From Apus apus (Eukaryota > Chordata > Aves > Apodiformes > Apodidae): a stretch of DNA of 64,000 bases. Each line of letters begins with the position of its first letter. The stretch's first letter is position 1. Below the pieces are notes generated by a model, which did no database searches, was not told the DNA's origin, and was given only the letters and a program-made list of their open reading frames with translations. This document shows positions 1 through 14,800 of the stretch, one piece after another. The stretch covers positions 13,582,780 through 13,646,779 of the forward strand of contig NC_067291.1 in NCBI RefSeq assembly GCF_020740795.1, written 5' to 3'. The translations under genes were made by a program, and so were the position numbers.

Positions 1-406
1 GGTATTGAGGAGTGTTGTCCTGTTTGGAACACCAGTGAGGGAGCAGCAAGCCCACTCCTGCCTCCATGTGTGCCACAGGGCTATAAGGACAGCCTTTCCC
101 CAAGGCACTCTTGCCTTAGACAGCACTAGTGACCAGAAACTTTAGCATCTAATACCAAATTGGCCTTTAAGAACTAGGGCTAAAGGCTTCCTCTTGTTTC
201 TTGTCTAGCTAATAAGGGAAGCTCATGGCTGAAGGAACATGTTCAGATACCCAGTTGCATTTTAATGAGTATCACCTTGTTGGCCCAACATGCTCCCACA
301 TCAGATGATCCTCTCCCCCCTGCAACTGTCAGGAGTGAGGGCTGGACTTCAGCACCCAACAACATTGCACACAGTTACTACATGTAGCACTGACTTCAAT
401 AAGTCC

Positions 407-412
407 TTTATT
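407..412 (-). terminator. Candidate distal ABHD2 poly(A) signal
   Basis: This is AATAAA on the minus strand. It is adjacent to an AATAAA on the plus strand at 417-422, and together they read TTTATTTTTAAATAAA, a hexamer for each strand. In mammals RLBP1 converges on ABHD2 from this side, so the plus-strand hexamer could belong to a gene ending near the left edge. No coding sequence of such a gene is visible here. Confidence 0.35.
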
Positions 413-3400
413 TTTAAATAAAGAAATCCCACTGAATCAAAGATAACAAAATTACATTTTGTTTTGCAATGACCTCCATTTTACACCACACAAGAAAAAA
501 TTAAAGAAAAAATCAGACAATTATATGTATTTATATATATTTTAAAGGTAAACATCAGCAGATATAGAAAAATTGCATTGCTAGTTGCAAATCACCTCCC
601 CCTGCAGCTGTCACCTCTAAAGAATCTGACTCAGAACATGGCAGCAGGGAGGGTGTCTCAGTACACAAGCTTTTTCAGGGCAGCATTTAGAGATGGTTCC
701 AGATTATGGTTTTGCCTATTTGAAAATATTTTCATGGTAAGCTGATCACTATTAACATCAGAAGTCACTCAGTCTGTTCTAACACACCTGTATGGGCACA
801 AGAAGGGTACAGGTCTGTTCTTCTCAAGCTCTCCATGCACTTCTCCAGCTTGGGATTGTCAGAGAAAGGGTTCCTCCTTCTGAAGAGGCTGTATTTTCTC
901 AAGAAGCAGCTCTAATAACTAAATTATGGGCAAGCTGTCAAGCAGCAAAATGAGAAAATATGCTCCTTTGGAAAGCTGCTGAGTTGGGCTAAGCAGTAGG
1001 GTTTGGTTGTATCAAATACAGGTGGATTTTGACTTTAAAAAAAAAAGACATCCCAGTTGGTAGGAACTATAAGAAGGGTCAACATCCTAGTAGAACTATA
1101 GTGGACACCCCAGAAGGAAGTTCTGTATCCAAGCAAAGCTCTTGCATGACCAGAGACAGATGTGAGCTTATCAGTCAGAAGCAAGAAGGCTTTGTGTAGA
1201 GCCACCTTGTGGGACAGGGCACTAAAACCACCTGCACTAGGCAAGGCCATTAAGTGAGAAGGAAAGACACAGACTATCCACATGGAATGTGGAGCTGGAG
1301 CTTTTGGAGTGTTATCAGATAGACTTGGAAAAGGCTGTTCAATACCAGCAGACCACACCTGATAAATGCTGCCCTGGATTCCAATGGTTGCATCCATTGA
1401 TTAACCAGCAAAATCAAGGACACAGATGTTCAAAATGCAGCCCTAGAAACCTTCCCACCACAGCATGGAAAGCTGGCAACTGCTTTGACTCATGGATAGC
1501 ACTTATGCCCAAGATGCCCCAACAGTTGAGAAAGTCCAGACTACAGTAGTAGACAACCTCAGCAATAAAAGGGGTACAGTTACAAGGCACCCCTTCCTTT
1601 GGCTGGTGTTCTGAGGCATTCCAAGCTTTGACAAAACTCAAAAGTCCTCACATCAAGAGCAGCTCTTTGCTTGTCACTTCAAAGCTATGAAGGAGACACT
1701 GCTTTGAGTCACTGTGGCTCCAGGACCAACCCAACCAACAGGTCCATCAAAGAAGTAAGGATACATGGAGCGTGACTCAAGCCAGAAGCAAGATGCCTTT
1801 CACAACAAATACTTATACATGCAACTCAAGGCTAGGACCTTTTCTGGTCTCCTGGAAAAAGGCTGTGAAGAATTCCAATACACTCTGGACAGGCAAAATA
1901 TTTTTCTAGAAAAACTTGGAGGCAATCCCAGTGACTAAACTGTTTGGCAATTAAATCCTGAAGTTGCTACTCTGCTCTTTCTTTTGAGATCCAGTCCCTT
2001 AGACAATCTACCTCCAGCTGGAGTTAACAGACAAGAACTTTGGGATTATAAGTGACATTCAGCAAAACAAACCCTCCCTCTATTACTCAATCCCTACTGC
2101 TAAAGAAGCAGAGAGGTGAAAGTGATCCAGGGCTTATATACATTGTTGTTTTAAGCCTAGAAATAAGACTGTAGCCAGTTGCAGGCTGCCCACAAAGATC
2201 TTTTCAGTCAGTACACTTGTACAGTGAACATTGCCAAGGGTGTCTCACTACCTAGTGAGTGTCTGAGAAGTCATTTCCTAAAATGCAAAGCCCCAAGAGC
2301 TCTGACAGAGCTGTTACTGAAGTCTCTAGATATGCTGATGTCAAGGGAGGAGGAGAAAAGGGGCAAGGCACCACGTGTCAAAGGGCTGGGGTCTAGGAAC
2401 TTGTGACAGACCCAGGACAGATGACACACAGGTAGCTTGGCTAAATGCAGTGCTGCAGCTAATAGTTCCCAACATCTTTGCTTAATGTAATGTCTTTGTA
2501 ACCTCTATCTTGATAAACAAGAACTGCAGAAAAGCACTCAGGAGAAAGACTGCAGGGAAGTTCAAGTTTCTGTCTTTACAGTGCAACAACATTCCCAGAC
2601 CCATCTGAAAACTCCTTCAGCTTAAAAGCTAATGACCATTAAAAATGCTGGCAGATCTGATGTAGTGGAAGCTGCAAGTTCCTTGTGTTCAGTAAGAGCA
2701 AGTCCCAGCTGCATACCTACAATCTTCAGATCTCTCCACACACTGACAAAGCTGATGGTTGGACCAGCCTAACCATCCAAACAGTGCTACAACTTGCCAT
2801 CTGATTGAGAGAGTCTTTCAGGTTTATGTCCAAGTTCTACTTACTTTCAGGAACAAGGCATGGATACCACATGAGACTACCTGGGGAAGAGCTCTGCGGA
2901 TGCTCTAATCCTGGTTTGAAACTAAACAGAGTGCATGACATTGAATCATCATGCTTTAATCTTGAACTGCATTATCAAACTATACTGCAATGATCTCAAA
3001 GTGCACACACTTCAACAACCTCGTGTTAAGCTTCCCAGGACAAAATTCCACCTTCATAGGGACTGGCTTGACCCGACCAGAGGCAAATCACTTACTTTGC
3101 CTCATCATTAACCTTTCCAGACAGTACCACGCCAGTTCTCACCCTCCTGACTTTCATGTTGTGGGCCAGTCAACAACCAAACTCATCTGCCAGTCTGGGT
3201 CCTGGGAAGGAAGGCAGAGCTTCAGCTGCCTGGGGAGCTGGGCAGAGCACCTCTGCTTTTGATAAGGCTCTCGAGTTGAGGAAGGCAGATATTTTTCTCT
3301 CAAAGGAGGTCAGATGCACATTGACCAACCTTGGACAGAAGTTCACATGTTGGATCAAAAGATGGGCTCTTCACCTCAACAAGGGTATCAGTAGCAAGGA

Positions 3401-4045
3401 TGTCTTCTGTTGCTCTAGAGCTGTCTGAAGTTGATACTCAGCACAGTAAAGCTGGATTGAGGAAAGACATGAAGCATGGGAAAGGCAATGTTGTTCCTTT
3501 ATGACCTGTGCAAGCTACAGCTGTAGTACACTATGAAAGGTGAAACACTTCTAAAATTGTAACCCACTGGAGATAAACATTCCCCTACACACCTAAATTT
3601 TTACTGTATTTTCAATGTATACAAGTGGTGTTTACACTCCACTTCTGTTGACACAAGAAAATATTTAAGTAATTTCCAGTGATTATATGAACAGCTACTT
3701 AAGCAAAAATCTGAAATGTCTTTTATGACAGATTTTAGTGCTATATAGATGCAGTATGAATAAGAGGAAAAGATCCAGACAAGATATCCATCAGCTAAGA
3801 ATATCCTTGCTAACTAATGCCCTAAAATAGTTCTTAAGGAACAGCCAGAAGCATGGCCAAGTCTTGCTATAGCTTTTCTCAGTCGCATCTTTTATTTGAT
3901 GAAAAAAGGAAACCTGGACTTACTAACCAGAAGAACGTGCAGATGCCCACAGCTCATTCTAACAGGCCAAGGTGTCTGGCCTAAGGCAAATGAAAGAAAT
4001 TTCCTGATATGATAATACACCTTTGCTACAATAGTTAATTATTGC

Positions 4046-4051
4046 TTTATT
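4046..4051 (-). terminator. Candidate proximal ABHD2 poly(A) signal
   Basis: AATAAA on the minus strand, about 1.6 kb after the stop codon. A second copy lies at 3891-3896. Confidence 0.35.
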
Positions 4052-5636
4052 AAAACAAAAACCCACCTTTCCAACCTACTGAAGTTGAGGGACAGGGCAA
4101 TCCAGAAGGCTTGTTCCCCTACATCAGACTGAAGTCTTGAAGCTTGTTTCACCCTTAAGCTATAAACTAAAGTGCCTGAAACACAGACCAAGGCTGAAGC
4201 AATAAAGTGCTAGTTGATGTGGGAAGTGTCACAGGAAAAGAACTTAACTGACACTGTGATAAAGAAGTCCTAAGGATGGATTAATGAGACTATAATATTA
4301 ACATAACAAACAGTAAAAAAAACAACAACAAAAGATTTTGATCACAAAATTTCAGTCTCCAGATTGACATGGGACAACTTTCCTTCCAGGGGATAGATAG
4401 AGTATTAGCACAGATCATAACAGTCACTTAAGGGAAAAGCACGTGTGTGTAGGCATCTTTCCTGCCAAAAGCTTTCACACTTCACACATTAAAACTAGAA
4501 GAGGATGCCTGGGTATGGAAAAGGAATTCAAGTGAGGAAGAGCCCAGTATCTTACAAGAGCTAGTAATTCTACAGCATTACATACATGTGGAAATAGTTA
4601 GCCAGGCAAAGATACCATTTTAGTTGCACTAGAGTCATCCAGTTCCCCATCAACTGTAAGGCAAGTCTTGTGTCTGAAAGCCATTTCTAAGGGAAGAATT
4701 TTGGTATGATTTATCCTGATTTAAGGGGAGTACATCTAAATAGATACCCTCCTCTTCAACAAGTGAATCATTAACAGAGTACATAATTCTATGAAATACT
4801 CTTAAAAACAATTTTTGATCACAGAAAGATCCTGCAGATTCTCAATAATTAGTTTCCATTTGGATGCTAGAGCCAGCTTTAAAAAGCCCTGGGTCCAAAA
4901 AAAAAGTACTAGAAAGATGACTACATTTAAAAAGGGGCAAAGATGACAAGAAAGTGACTGATCTAGTCCTGGTGCAAGATAATATGTTCTCACAGAAGCA
5001 TTAACTGGTATTGCCAGCCTGCAGCTTTTCTGAGTCCCAGCATAAAGACACCCAATCCACAGACAGCTGAAGCATGGAACTATTTTTAAATTGATTGACT
5101 CATGTAAGTGCATTCCTAGGAAGCAAAAAGCTCCCTCAAGAAGGCTGCAACTCCACTGGCAGTTGAGCATCTGTTTTTCCAAGTGACATTTTAATGCCTT
5201 TAGACTGAACTACTCACTGGCTTGTGGCCCGGGTTTTTCCACCAGGCCAGAGGAGAACAGTTACAGTTAGTCATCTACACCTAAACAAATGCTGCAGATC
5301 AAGGTTTTGACCAGCAGGTGAAAGGATTTGACATTTGAAACTTCTACTATATTAAAGCAAGCTGTCTTTAGCTCAATAACCCTGTAACGAGTTGCAGTCA
5401 GAAACCTAACTCTTCAAGCAGAGCAGTACATTCCAAAGCCAAGTGACTATAAGTACAAAGATGCTCTGATCAGACATTGCCCTCTGCTTTAACTCCACTG
5501 TGGAAGAAAACATTGTGATCAAACCCCAGCCATAGGATATCGAGGAAAATGGAAACCTGAAGCAGCAGGTGTGGGAACAAACAAGATGTTCCCAAAGGGA
5601 GAAATATACTGAAGTGATCCAGAGTCTTTGGGTTGT

Positions 5637-5833
5637 TTACTCCTGGCCAGATACAGCCTGCTCTGTGTCTGAGCAGTGAGACTTTGTCTTCTCCCACTGG
5701 CAGATGGCATTGGTATACTGCACCACAAGCTTATCCATCCAGGTAAGAGGTTCTGGGAATAGTACAGACCCCTCAAAAAATCCCAGATGGCCTCCATGAA
5801 GGGGCAGCACATACATGACGTTTTCCCGTTTCT
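5637..5833 (-). CDS. ABHD2: ABHD2 last coding exon (catalytic histidine, stop)
   Basis: Acceptor TTTTGCAG, then residues 362-426 and a TAA stop at 5639-5637. The motif LPLHGGHLGFFEG holds the triad histidine at residue 377. The protein ends in a short polar tail (SDTEQAVSGQE). Confidence 0.96.
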
Positions 5834-8800
5834 CTGCAAAACAAAAGGAGACAAAGTTCCAGAAGGTTACATCTTGGAGCTGAGAAAGAAACCACCTTGA
5901 GTTGTGATAATCACCTTGACCCTTGGCATAGTATCTAATCCAAAGGAGCAACTGTGTAGGAAGCAGGAAAGCACTGGCAGGCCTACTTTGGAGTCCAAAG
6001 CACATCACCTAACCGCTTCACAGGACAGGACAGTCTGCAGGAACCAATCCCAGTACAAGGAGGTTGCCCAAGAAATGCTGATGGCTGGGTCCTTCCAGCA
6101 ATGCCTGTACTGCCACAGTCATGCTCCTTTAATGAATGAACATCTTTAACTCAGACACTGTTAGCACCATGTCAAGCTGCTCTAAGCTCTATCAGTACAT
6201 CAGCCACCTCCCATGGTGTAGTGAGAAAAATCCCTGTACTTGCTTCTGCCTGGAGGCAGCTGTGGCTTCTGCCTGGAAGCAGCTGTGGATACTCTGCTCA
6301 CAATCAGGAAACGAATGAACCCTGCTTCCCTCCCTGTGCACCCTCTATTTGTGTGACTAAGCAGCAGCCAGCTCCCTCTTCTGAGCCATTTACTCTTTGT
6401 TTTGCCTGAAGATAGGATCTCTTCCTTGAAAGGAGTTCTAAGTTCAATATCAAACAACACAGCCCCTGCCCCAGTCCTTCATCAGCATAGGGGGCTGTTC
6501 ATCTGTACTTGATGAAGACTATCACTACAATAACCCACCTTTCTACTAAATCCCAGTGAGGGATGGAGACACAAGGAAGCATTTTTTCCCATTCAGGAAT
6601 GTAACCTGAATGTAAAATGCTGGCTGTTAGAACAAGCCAAACCAGCAGAAGGGGCCTGAAAGGACTCAAGATCTTCCTGCTCAAGGTTAGCCTTGTTAGT
6701 TCTAGTGACTGGCGATCTAAAGAGGCTTAGGACACCTTCCACAGGATTACAGATGTAAGGAGGCAAGTCAAGCTGCTTTGAAATCATGGATGATGATAAG
6801 GAAGCAGCAGACAAAAATGTGCACAGCTGTAGCAAACTGCTTCAACATACCTGAAAGAGCTCTTGGAATTGATAGAAGACTCTCATGCACAAGAGGGTCA
6901 TCAGCAGCATTAACCAACAGAAGAGGAACATGGATCTGCATCAACAAGCATGGCAGAAAAGGAAAAAAAAAAAAACATTAAGGGGGTTGGTATTTAAATT
7001 TCAGTCTACCAACTGTAAAAGCATCTTAGCTCAACTCCATTAAGACACCTTATTTCAGAATTGAGCTATACCTAGAGAAGCATCAGAAAAGCAGAGATTA
7101 GAAATTTAAGACTAGTAGCTTTTTACCAATGGAGTAACTTCAGAGCTTGACTATTTTTTTTTCCAACTCAATTGTATAAGAGGGGAAAGGGTGCACCAGA
7201 GCAAATACAGATTGAGTCACAGATCTTCCCCACTCAGAATTCAAATAGCTACACCCTTTTTTGCTCTGTATTGCTTTGCACATCAGGCAGCTAGTGCCAG
7301 CTCTGTTATGAACACCTTGGTTGAAATCCAGGAAACTCCCTTGGACCATTCTCTATCCTCTGGCTCAGCAGATCAAGAAGGAATTAAATCTTCCAGTTCC
7401 ACTTCAGCAAAACATTGGTCTGCTAAACATCTGCTGGTCAGATAGCATCCTAAGTTTCTTCCACAGTAAGTCATTCTTCCTTGGAACTGCAGGCTCTGTG
7501 CCACCACCCACTTCCCACCTTATCCTCATACACTCAGCAGGTTCAGCTGAATGCCTGGCTTTATCTAGATCACTAGGGTGCTACTACCTGTCAGAGTTCT
7601 AAGCTTTTATGAGCCCAGAGCATTCAGCCCCAGTATTAAGAGGTAGCCAGAACTGAAATCCTATTCTAACATACTGTGAGTGATTATTTCTGAAAATCCC
7701 AGATAAGACAGCTGTGCCTGGGTATCAACAACAGAAGCCACAGTGCAGTTTCTCTCCAGTTGGAAAATGAAGGTACAAGAGCAGCCTCTAATGCAAGAGC
7801 TTACCTTGTGCAGATACTGCAGGCAGCTTTCTTTTTCATAGTATTCCTTCAGGGAACTGTAGCCATGGAACTTCCTGAAATAGAGGAGACTGTCATTGCC
7901 ATCACCTGCTTCTAGTATTCATGTGACTCATTTTCAAGTGAGAAGACATAATGCAGAGATAAGAATGATGCCTCACTTTTCACAGACAATGCTTTTTTTT
8001 TTCCTAACCAGTGCCTCTGCAAAACTCACCCTTGGCAGCACAAGCCTTTATACCTCCTGGGTTTACTCAAACATTGTGACAGAATGGCAAGTTACACGTG
8101 GAAGTTGAAGTCTAGCAACCTTCAAAGCACTTCTTTTAAAGTATCTCACTCCACTTAATTTTACACGTAGAAGAAAGAAAAAGTTATGATCTTCTTCATC
8201 TTTACCTGAAAACCTTTCAAAATACAAATCCACCACAGTTTATGAACTTCAAACATTCTGCCCACAAGGCACCCAAAATTCACTGTCCTTCCCATTCTTT
8301 GCCAAACCCTTAACACCCCATCCCACACCAAGAATTCAGTGAACCTGTACTCCAGTGCATATCTTTGTATTTTATTTTTTTTTTTATATAAACATAGCTG
8401 TCAGCCCAAACTAGGAAGGCCTCAGGGATGAGGGACAAGTAAGGAGATTTCCCTCAGAATGGCTTTTACAAGGCAACCAGCAATACTCTTAGTCTGCCAC
8501 AAGCGTTATAGCTGTACAGCTGACAGTTTAGTGTCATTTTGGAAAGCTGTAAACAACTCCACAGAATATGCCATGATATGAACAGTGCTACTGACACAAG
8601 TGCTATGCTGTTTTCAAGGACACAGGCAGTAACAAGCTACTGCTTAATAAAGCAGAAAGCTAATGAAGGTGTTAGTATGACAAGTATTATCTCAGCCAAC
8701 TCTAATGTTTATTGAGAAGGTAGTAGTGGTTTTTGGCAAGAAGGGGTTTTTCCCCAAAAAAACCCCATCAGGGCTAAAGACACTCAAGAGTCATTCTGAG

Positions 8801-11800
8801 CTGCTTTCTACATTCTGCCCTTTTTTTTCCTAGAACTTGCAGGCAGAACTGGCCTCTTCCTATATTATTGAAGGCTGCAGGTTCAGATTTACTGATAAAC
8901 AGATGCCTCCTGAATTATTTTATGGAAGTTGTGACTGTCAAGAGTAAGTTGTTTGGTTTTTTTTTCTGGTTTCATTCAGTATGAAGGCAAGGAAGAATTT
9001 CAGATTGTCAGCACTGTATTTCAGCAGATTCCTAGAGGCACAGCAAAAGGCACCCAAGAGCAACACCTGAAAGGGAAGGGACTTTCAGAGATCTACATGG
9101 GATCAGACAACCACCCTTCATACCTCATGATGTTATCATCAATCTGCATAAGGGATGTTGCTGTATAGAGTTTGCTCAGATCTGCATCTAACAGGCTCTG
9201 TGGCTTCTTCAGGTTGTTATCTCCAAAAAGAACTTGCCTGGAAGAGGAACATCAAGAAAAACATCCAAATAACAAAAGGGCAGTAAAACCATGACCTGTT
9301 CAAGGACAACTGCATTTACCAAGTCTGACAAGATAAGAGTAGAAGCAGCTGCATATACACAAGGCTTTATTGGGAAGAGGGACAGCTTATTGGTTCACCT
9401 CCCTTCCCAGCAACACAACAAAAATTCCAGCAGCCTCTTTATAGAAAAGATGTTTTTCTATTATACTGAAAAACTGCACAAGGATCTTCCCAGAACAGAC
9501 AGCAGTAGGGGTATTTGGAACAGAGGCTGCATGTTAGAGGGAAGGTCCTTTGGCTTCAGACCAAATCTGTGGGTGGCTGGGGTGAGAGCACTAGCAGTCC
9601 TGGGCAGAGCATCTTCTTCACCATCTGGTCTTAGAATCTCCCCAGCACAGATATTAAGATAGCTCACACAGCAGAAATTACTTGGGGCATTACCTTAGCA
9701 GAAAGCTATTTACTATGGACACTTGTCATAATTAGTTACTGCCCTCAGGAGAGGATGTGTTTCTTTACCAGAACAAACTGCTCCCTTAACAAATAGAACA
9801 AAAGCCACAAGTTGGAAAAGGGTTTTTATTTCCTTTCAGAGGCAGCTGCAGGGCAGAGTAGGAGGGAGGATAGATTTGATTTGGGGGAGTTGCCTTAGAG
9901 CACAAGTGATTATGGAAAAAAGTTTACTTAAAAGACTCTCCTTTGAGCCAGCACTGGTATTTTTTTTCTGGGTTACGAATTTAAGTACATTTTAATGAGA
10001 GCTTACCTAACTTCACATGTTAAATTTGGTCAAGTTGTCTAAATATTTGTCAGTCTGGAATGAATTGTGTGGATCATCCTACATGTCAGCTGTCCTAATT
10101 CCTTCTATAAGCATTTGATTTTGCACAGAAGTGTAAACCATTAACTAAAAGTGTGCAAGTGACACATGTTCTTAATTGGAGTGGTTCTTAGATATTCCCA
10201 TCCTTTTCCCTTGAGTCAGGCAACTTCAAATATACACAGATGAGGTACTTTCTAAGGCAGTAAATGTGTAAGAAGTACTCAGAAAACTTGTGATGGAAGA
10301 AACACCATTGAGCATGTCACATGTTTAACAAACATTCCTTTGGTGTGTGAGAGCCACAGATCACAACAGCAGCACAGGGATCCTACAAGTACACTTGTCC
10401 TCCAGGAGGAGCAACACTAGGTATTTTGCCGACTACATGTTCTCTCTAGAGGAACAGCTAGAAGCCACAGCTACAGTTTGACTGTTTGCTTATTTGATAA
10501 GCAGCAGCTCCATACAGCAGATCTTGAAGATAAGTCCTACCTCAGGTAGGTGGCAGAACAAGAGGCTCCTTGAATAGGGAATTCTTTGGCTAGAAGTGAA
10601 ACAGATGCAGAACACTTGGCTTTGAAGTCCAATTGCAATGTTTTCATGTGCACAGCTTGTTTATTCATTAAGTTTCCTCAGAAGGCAGAAAGACAAAGCC
10701 TGCTTTCTTATAACAAGATCACCAAAGCTTATTTGTATATTTTACAATATATGGATGAGATTGACATGGGCTTCCCTTCTCTGTTGGTTCATCTAAAGGC
10801 CACCAAGAAAGGAACTGGTGCATCATCTTTCAGGAGTCCTGTTTTAAAGGACTGAGAAGACAAATCCAGTGTAGCAAATGACCCAGTTGATACTATCAGT
10901 TGAAGTGATGTACTGCAGTACCTGTGAGAAAGGATGATCTTCTTCATGTTGTCTGCCATGAGGAAGTTGTAAAATCTTCTACAGTGATCCCACTGCATGA
11001 AGGTTTCCTGTGCCCTAGAAAAAACACAGCACAGAAGAATCAAAGCTGTTAATGTAGATCTTGTAAGGTCAGATGAATACACTATAACATCTTTTGGCAG
11101 TCTAGAGGCTATGTAAACAAATCTGCAGGCCTTCCCTGCCACAGCTTCTCCAGGAAATTACTTCCACTTGGATGAAGTTTGGTAGTATTAGAACACAGAT
11201 CTCCAGTCTCATTTTGCACAACACAATTAGCTGTTTTGATCAGAGAATTTAAGAGCCATCAATCAAGAGCTGCAACACTAACAAGAGGATTTTAGTGTCC
11301 CTTTGCACAAGTTGAATGTAATTCACCTAGTGGGACTACCAAAGAACTAAAACCTGTTGTTGAACAAAGTGTTGTCTATCGTGTATATTAGCTCTGCAGA
11401 AGAAATAATGTCCAAACATTTCCAAGATGTACAGGCACTATTATTGTTTTAGCTTCTCTGGCAGGAGCTGTAGGTCTAAATATTAGTTGCAGCTGGAAGT
11501 GGCATCTGAGTTGAAGTCTTTACCTATTCTCAAAGCAGAAAAGCACTTCACAGCTTATCTGTTGCTAAAGCAGAATTAACACCATCCAGACCTGGTGAGC
11601 TTTGCCAGATATCAGCACCGCTTTGCTACGCAGGGTCACGGGCAGGTTACAGCTTTAGTCTTCACAGAGTTGGCTGTTACTGAGGAAACACACTATCATT
11701 TACTGAGCAACCTAAGACTGCTGGGAGCAGTTTCAGCTACTGAAGTGCTCCCACCATTTAAACATTAACATACCAAGACAACTAGGGCAGATTTAGAATG

Positions 11801-14800
11801 ACCTCCCAAGTCACCACCTGCAAGTCCCCTACCAGAGCAAAAGCTTTTTTTCTACAGTAAGCCATTTAAAAAAGAAAATTTCCTTATCTTTATGTCTAAC
11901 CAGACTATGCATACCATATTTAGGCCAGGGCAGGGAAATGAAGGAAGACAGGAAGATGTCAATTTCTTTCTTCACAAAAGATTTTCCAAGCAAACTTATT
12001 AAGTTTTTACAAGATATTTGAAGTTAAAGCTACTACATTTCCCTGCAGTTCCTGTAGCACACACTAATGCTCCTACTATGAAGAGCTGCAAGCACTGAAA
12101 AAAGGCAGCTTCCAGTATTTTGAGGACTGCACAGGTTTCAAAGCTGAGAACTCTCCCCACAGCCCGTAGCTATGGTGAAGATGCATTCCACAAGATCAAG
12201 AAGCAGAATCAAGCCTGTGCAGGCAAAGGGCAGAGATTAAGGAATAAGGAGACATGTCCCTGTTTAGCCTCAGGGAAAAAATTCCTCAGACTATGTTAAA
12301 TCACTGAACTAAGAATCTCATTCTTCTGGCAGATCCTAGTATTGCTGCTACTTCATTATGCCCATCTATGGGACTCATGCTTAGTGCTCTGGAAAGACTT
12401 TCGTTTTTCAGATCCCTGACTCTCCTTGCTCACCATTATTTCCCCCCTCTTCTCTTCCTAAAGAGAAGTTATTTGGGGAATGAAGGCTGTACAAGCTAAT
12501 AAAAAAAGAAAATGGAACTGTAAACTAACTAGTGATGTTTGTCTGGGTAATGCACTTTCATGTAGCCCAGAGGGATGAGGCCAGTTATTTTAACCTACCA
12601 GATAAAGCCCAGGAAGGCTAAGGCTTAACCATTAACCTGGAGGTGCTTTGTACCTCCCACTTCTATAACCAGGGGCCTCCCTACCCTGCCTTTTGCTTAG
12701 TAGATATTTATTGATGTTGCTTTCCCTTAGCTCTTCAGCTAAACAGCATTTAAAGCAGAAGTAGGTACTGGGCAGGGAAACACAGGATCTGAAAAGCCTT
12801 CCTGTTGACTGCCCAGTAACGCACAGCAGATGTTTTGTGACCGGAGCTCTGCTAGTAGATGTTTACCCAGCAGGTGGAGTCAAGAGCTCAATAACCCACA
12901 AAACCCGCTTAAAGCTTGCACTGAAGTCAAACAAGCAGCTGTTACTTTTCCACACGAATATCCAAGTGCAGTATTGTTAAACAGGTTGTCCTTGCCCTGC
13001 TGTTCTGCCAGCACTTCAAGACATACCACTGCAGAAATCGGCTTAAGGATCAGCATTACTTGCAACATCATTTTGGAGACCAGAAACACAATATTGTGTA
13101 ATTGCAGAAGATGAAGCAAGTGGACTGCAGCCAGATGTGATCCTTGCAAGGTCTGTCTGATGCAATTGAGGAGCTGGCTTCAAAAGGATGCTCTGTGCTC
13201 CATGCCAGAAACCCCAAGACAAAGAACATTCTACTTACAATGGAAAAACTGTTTCTGAAACCATCTGTTCAGATTTTAATGGTGGGAATTCCTGGGGAAC
13301 TAGCAGCAGGTTATATACTCTTTTAGCAGTAGTCTCATCTGATCTCAAAATGGATTAGGTGTGCTGGAATTTTACTGAAGTGCACATCAAGCTTTTAGTC
13401 ACACTGTAATATTTCCAGAAAACCTTATTTCACCTGTGAGAGCTTAACCCATAAAAAGTGTCTTTAGACTGCTGAATATCAAACTGGTCCCTGCACAGGC
13501 AGAGCATCAGCAGCATCAAGAGAGTTCCAGCCTTAGCCAGACTGGGAGTGTGAATACCATGGCAACCCCTCACAGGCTGCCATAGTTACACCATTATCAT
13601 CTGTCCAACAGATCTGAACCCTAGAAGACCCTGGTCTCAGCAGCCCAGTTTGCATTTCAAACAGTTTCAGGGCTCAAAAATGCAGCTACAGTTTAGTAGT
13701 TATCCATATATACAGATGGTAAAAACTGAAAGCAGTAGCTTAGCCAATTACACTGTTTTAAACTTCATTAACTGTCCATACATGCAAAGTTACTGCACAT
13801 TAGTTGAGCCACCAGTTTTCAAGCAGTAGCACTGTACTCAAGACTCTCATCAGTAAATTAAAATGTCAGCACTAGGTGGAGCAGTTACAGCTCTTGTGAA
13901 GTGCTGCAGCCTTAGCGTCCAGGTCTGGAACCACAGGTTAGCACTTCAGGCCGACTTTAGGGCTGTAAGCCTTCAACTCTCCACCTTCCAAATCGTGTAA
14001 CTTGGTTGCAAGTGCCTCTCCATCTCCTCATCAGCCCACAGCACCGTCGGGCTGATGAGATGGAGGACTAAGTGGGGAGCCTGGACTGCCAGTGTAGGAG
14101 CTGTGTCTCTCTTCCCAGCCTCCCCTGGTAAGAGATGCCAGATGGAACTGCACACTGAAGCCAGAAAAGCTAATATGAACCAAAGGGCGATTCTCAGAGT
14201 GATGAGGAAGTGTCAACTATTGCCTGCAAACCTGGTATCATCTCAGCACTTTGTCATACTGCCCAGCCTGCCTGGTTAATTATAACCAGAACTGCACAAG
14301 GAATGCCTCCTCTTAGGACACTCTGACAATTCTACCATGACACTGAGTTAGGCCAGCTATCACTCACAGACCAGAAGCTGCCAGCATGTGCCTGGCCAGG
14401 TACAGAAAACTTACTTGCATTGTTGACAGAAAGCTTATTTGTGCTGCCAAAATACCCAAGCTTTGGCTGCTCCTTCAGGAGGGTGGCATCCCCCACACTG
14501 CAGTCTGTCAGAGCAGTTCAATGCACGAGAAGCAGCACACTTCCAACAAGCACCCTGCCAAAGATCTGCCCTCTCCTGCACCTCCAGGAGAGACTAGCAT
14601 GGTCTTTAGACCTACCTCAGTGCACTGTACCCCTGGCACACGCTGACACAGCACAACACTCGCTCCTGGTTGGCCTGGCTCTCTCCCACATATTTGCACA
14701 CGATGTTTCCACCCAGGCTGAAGCCCACAACAACCAGCTGGGTCTGAGGGTAGGTCTTCTTGATGTAATTAACCATGGCACCAAATTCCCAGGTGCAACC

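Larger units (their letters stand above)
407..5636 (-). other. ABHD2: Probable ABHD2 3' UTR
   Basis: This is the minus-strand region downstream of the ABHD2 stop. It is AT-rich and has no coding signal on either strand. Canonical minus-strand poly(A) hexamers (TTTATT on the plus strand) occur at 4046-4051, 3891-3896 and 407-412, so alternative 3' UTRs of about 1.6, 1.7 and 5.2 kb are possible. Which is used cannot be told from sequence alone. Confidence 0.5.

Noticed and set aside
8743-8766. Small hairpin GGGGTTTTT/AAAAACCCC in an ABHD2 intron as a structured RNA
   Set aside because: The arms are only nine bases and of simple composition. No microRNA-like stem extends beyond them.
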